The notes beneath the pieces were generated by a model, which was not told the origin of the DNA, searched no databases, and was given only the letters and a program-made list of their open reading frames with translations. Made by a program: the position numbers and the translations under genes. Below, piece by piece: positions 51,053 through 53,449 of a stretch of 53,449 nt of DNA. The stretch comes from Nemertoderma westbladi (taxonomy: Eukaryota > Xenacoelomorpha > Nemertodermatida > Nemertodermatidae). The stretch covers positions 1 to 53,449 of the forward strand of contig JAUCBJ010005628.1 of assembly GCA_032718475.1 (NCBI GenBank). Reading direction: 5' to 3'. The stretch's first letter is position 1; the number at the start of each line of letters is the position of its first letter.

Positions 51053-53135
51053 TGTTGGCAAAAACAAACCCTCCTCTAACGAGAGTACTCTGGATGAAAT
51101 AGGTGATGAAGAAGTTGATAGTGATACATTAGAAACAAGAAGAAGATCATGTCTAAGTATGTCATTCATGTTAGTTGCAGGTTTGCGATGGAGGAAGAAT
51201 ATATAATAATATATAAGAATATATATATAATAATATGTAATATACAACTAATATATGATTCTTCATTTAACAAAATAGTTTGGATGAATTTGTGATAATT
51301 GGATTTATTCTGCAATAGTTTTTACTTTAATATGTTTCAACTTATTTTCGTACATGGTGTCTTGTGTTTATAAATACAATGAAGAGGGTGGTGTGATTTT
51401 TGGTAGGTCGCGGTCAAACAATAATTATTAGTGGTTTGAGTGTGCTTACATATCTTGTGTGGTATATTACAAACTACAGAAATTCATACTTTGCTGAATT
51501 ACAATCTTATATGGGCGGTGTCAGTAAAACAAAAATACAGAAGCATGCCAGTAATGATTTAGAATTGCTACAGACGGTTGAAATTAATGAATCTGTGAAA
51601 GCAAAAATAAAATGTAAGAGACATTATTTAGAAGTAGTATTGGTGGGCTATTTTATCCTGACAGGATCATTCACTATGTTGGCGTTTGCTATTGGAATCC
51701 TCGAAAATTCCTACGTTGGTGTTCTAGAATTAGTTATCCAACCATTTAATGTCGACCAATGGTACATTTGGATAACGCCTAGGGTTTTGGCCTCTTTATA
51801 TATCTATATCGTAATGTATGCTTTTTATGTATTTGCATTGCTCTTAGTTCAGGATAGTTATGAAGATTTTGCCTTCCATCTTACCGAAATTCAGTGTTAC
51901 ATCAACAAGAAGGGCCGTATTAATGCACGTATCTTGTCGTTTATCAATGACAGAATATATGACCTTAATAATCTTTTGCAGAAACGCGACAAATTGATAA
52001 ATTTGGTCTGGTATTTTACTAGCTGTGAAAATACCTATCCTATGTTTTTTGTATATATATGGGAATAAAGATAAGAACAAGTGAAAGGGAAAATAATAAT
52101 ATATCATACCCGATATCATTCATTGGATTTGGAATACAGAAAATTTTTCCTATTGGATTGTTATTATGGATTTTTGGAAATCACCATTCTTTCAACAAAT
52201 CTATGTTGCTTGCCGTACAAGGATTTAAACTTGACCATAACAACTGCAAGGAGGTCAACCAGATGGTACTACTGTTTTAGACTATAAGGAGCTATAATTG
52301 GGGATTCACTATATTAGATATATTTGTTGTTGATAAATCATTTCTATTAACAGTATTTAGTCTTCTAATATCATAATCTTTATTAATATATCAATCTGAT
52401 ACAGCCTAATACCATTGCCTACCAATTGTTCTTCTTGCTGGTCTTCCATTTAGTAGTTAGCTTGCTCTGTTACCCTACAATGATCGAATTGTTCGAGTAC
52501 CCTAAATGGACATGAATTCAACACGTGCACGCGTGTTAAAGCACATATTTTTTACATTTATGAGCACATATTAGCGAACATATGAGTACCCGTTAGTGAA
52601 AATATGAGTACCCGTTAGTGAACATATGAGTATGTGTTAGTGAACATATAACTATGTGTTAGAACACATCGCCTATGTTTTAGTAAATACTTACGCATTA
52701 ATATTTGGTAATGTTTGTAATACTTATCCGGATTCAATGCATCAGCACCAGTCGAATCGGTACGTTGAGCAACGGATATCTTATAGTCGGATTTTTAAAT
52801 TATTTACATATTTTTGTCATCTGCATTATGATGGAGATACAGTCTCTTTCGAGAAGTTACCTGTACATCGAATGACTTTGATTCCAAGCAAGTGTACCCA
52901 GGGATTAAACTTGAGATTGAGTCGCCTATTTCCATATCATTCATGTTATGTATTTAATTAAACATACTTGTAAGTATTCATTGGTCAATTGGGTGTATAT
53001 AAAACCTTGATTGTAATTATTGTTGTTATTTCATTGCCAGTATTTTCATGAATTATATTTATTTTATTGTAACGGTAACCTCTTATTTTATCCCTAATAT
53101 TTTATTCCCTTGCTTTACTTTTGAAATCCTATCAG

Positions 53136-53137
<2 letters not shown>
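51053..53137. repeat. Segmental duplication, copy 3 (inverted)
   Basis: Reverse complement of about 24063-26110. It begins within receptor codons near residue 47 and ends where CCTATCAGAC meets a (TA)n run. It includes the 3' flank with the tandem ATATGAGTACCCGTTAGTG units. Because copy 2 reads leftward and copy 3 rightward, they form a head-to-head pair. Confidence 0.85.
51054..52409 (+). pseudogene. GRL copy 3, truncated pseudogene
   Basis: Lacks the first 46 or so codons. An AT-rich insertion after WRKN (about 51200-51240) brings in stops. One-base shifts occur near 51285 and near 51405. The longest surviving piece (51400-52068) covers TM2 to the start of TM5. A frameshift lies near 52003-52060. 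Stops replace the Gln codon in LLFQTIRS (TAG, 52277-52279) and the Tyr codon of the TM7 motif (TAA near 52372). It shares some residues with copy 1 (RTSERENNNISYPI) and others with copy 2, so its parentage is mixed or ancestral. Not functional. Confidence 0.85.

Positions 53138-53162
<25 letters not shown>
53138..53162. repeat. (TA)n microsatellite
   Basis: About 12 TA units at the right edge of duplication copy 3 and against the left arm of the terminal MITE. Confidence 0.8.
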
Positions 53163-53168
<6 letters not shown>

Positions 53169-53396
53169 TTACTTAATTGTTCTGCCGCTGCCGGAACTAA
53201 CTCCCAAATGGTAAAACGCTAAAAAGTTTATAAATTTTCGATTATATTACATAATCTTTATCAAATAAACTAAAGCACTACTAAACTATAGACTACTGAA
53301 CTAATGAAACTACTAAATCCCGAGCCCCAGTAACTTTTTAGCGTTTTACCATTTGGGAGTTAGTTCCGGCAGCGGCAGAACAATTAAGTAAATATA
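53163..53396. mobile_element. MITE-like element with 66-bp inverted arms
   Basis: Arm 53163-53228 (containing GTTCTGCCGCTGCCGGAACT and CAAATGGTAAAACGCTAAAA) is the reverse complement of 53331-53396 with no mismatch that I can find. The 102-bp centre is AT-rich and non-coding. The perfect arms imply a recent insertion or conversion. It lies in a TA-repeat context, so a TA target is plausible but not demonstrable. Confidence 0.85.
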
Positions 53397-53449
53397 TATC
53401 TTTCCTTTCTGCGGTTTGGAGAAGTACTACTTGTTATATATAATATATA

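Overview
The window is animal genomic DNA, most likely from a non-insect marine invertebrate; the phylum cannot be fixed from this sequence. Supporting signs are a spliced gene for a TCAF/M60-like metallopeptidase, a small cluster of insect-type gustatory-receptor-like (GRL) seven-helix genes, several clades of non-LTR retrotransposon, a BEL/Pao-type gag-protease, tRNA-derived SINEs, MITEs and very long minisatellites. There are no bacterial operons and no recognisable rRNA or intact tRNA genes.

Layout. 1-2.2 kb holds small repeats: a foldback MITE, a 38-bp repeat and a 145-bp repeat. About 2.2-14.9 kb is a composite element bounded by inverted (not direct) repeats of about 0.9 kb. All its coding is on the minus strand: an intact 1,548-codon BEL/Pao-type Gag-protease ORF with RT, most of RNase H and integrase removed, then a roughly 1,050-codon frame of unknown function broken only by two in-frame stops. 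15.5-19.3 kb is almost entirely satellite: 23-bp units with a self-complementary TACGCGTA core, 28-bp units and 67-bp units. 20.2-22.7 kb is the two-exon TCAF/M60-like gene, followed by a SINE and, convergently on the minus strand, the intact intronless GRL copy 1 (24.8-26.2 kb). 26.5-39.7 kb is repeat-rich: a 30-bp minisatellite, MITEs, an inverted-repeat element and nested non-LTR retrotransposons.

40.0-49.7 kb is a second copy of the 21.2-26.5 kb block. It carries a dead TCAF/M60 pseudogene, the same SINE, a 4.6 kb insertion holding a non-LTR retrotransposon, and an intact GRL copy 2. A third GRL copy (51.05-53.14 kb) is inverted relative to copy 2, lacks its 5' end and is a pseudogene. 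The window ends in a MITE-like element with 66-bp inverted arms.

The host genes that look functional are one TCAF/M60-like peptidase and two GRLs. By eye the two GRL proteins differ at about 38 of 488 positions with no length change. The differences concentrate in the predicted extracellular loops 1 and 3, while the last 60 or so residues are identical, so the pair may be diverging in ligand recognition. The least explained object is the inverted-repeat element in the first 15 kb.
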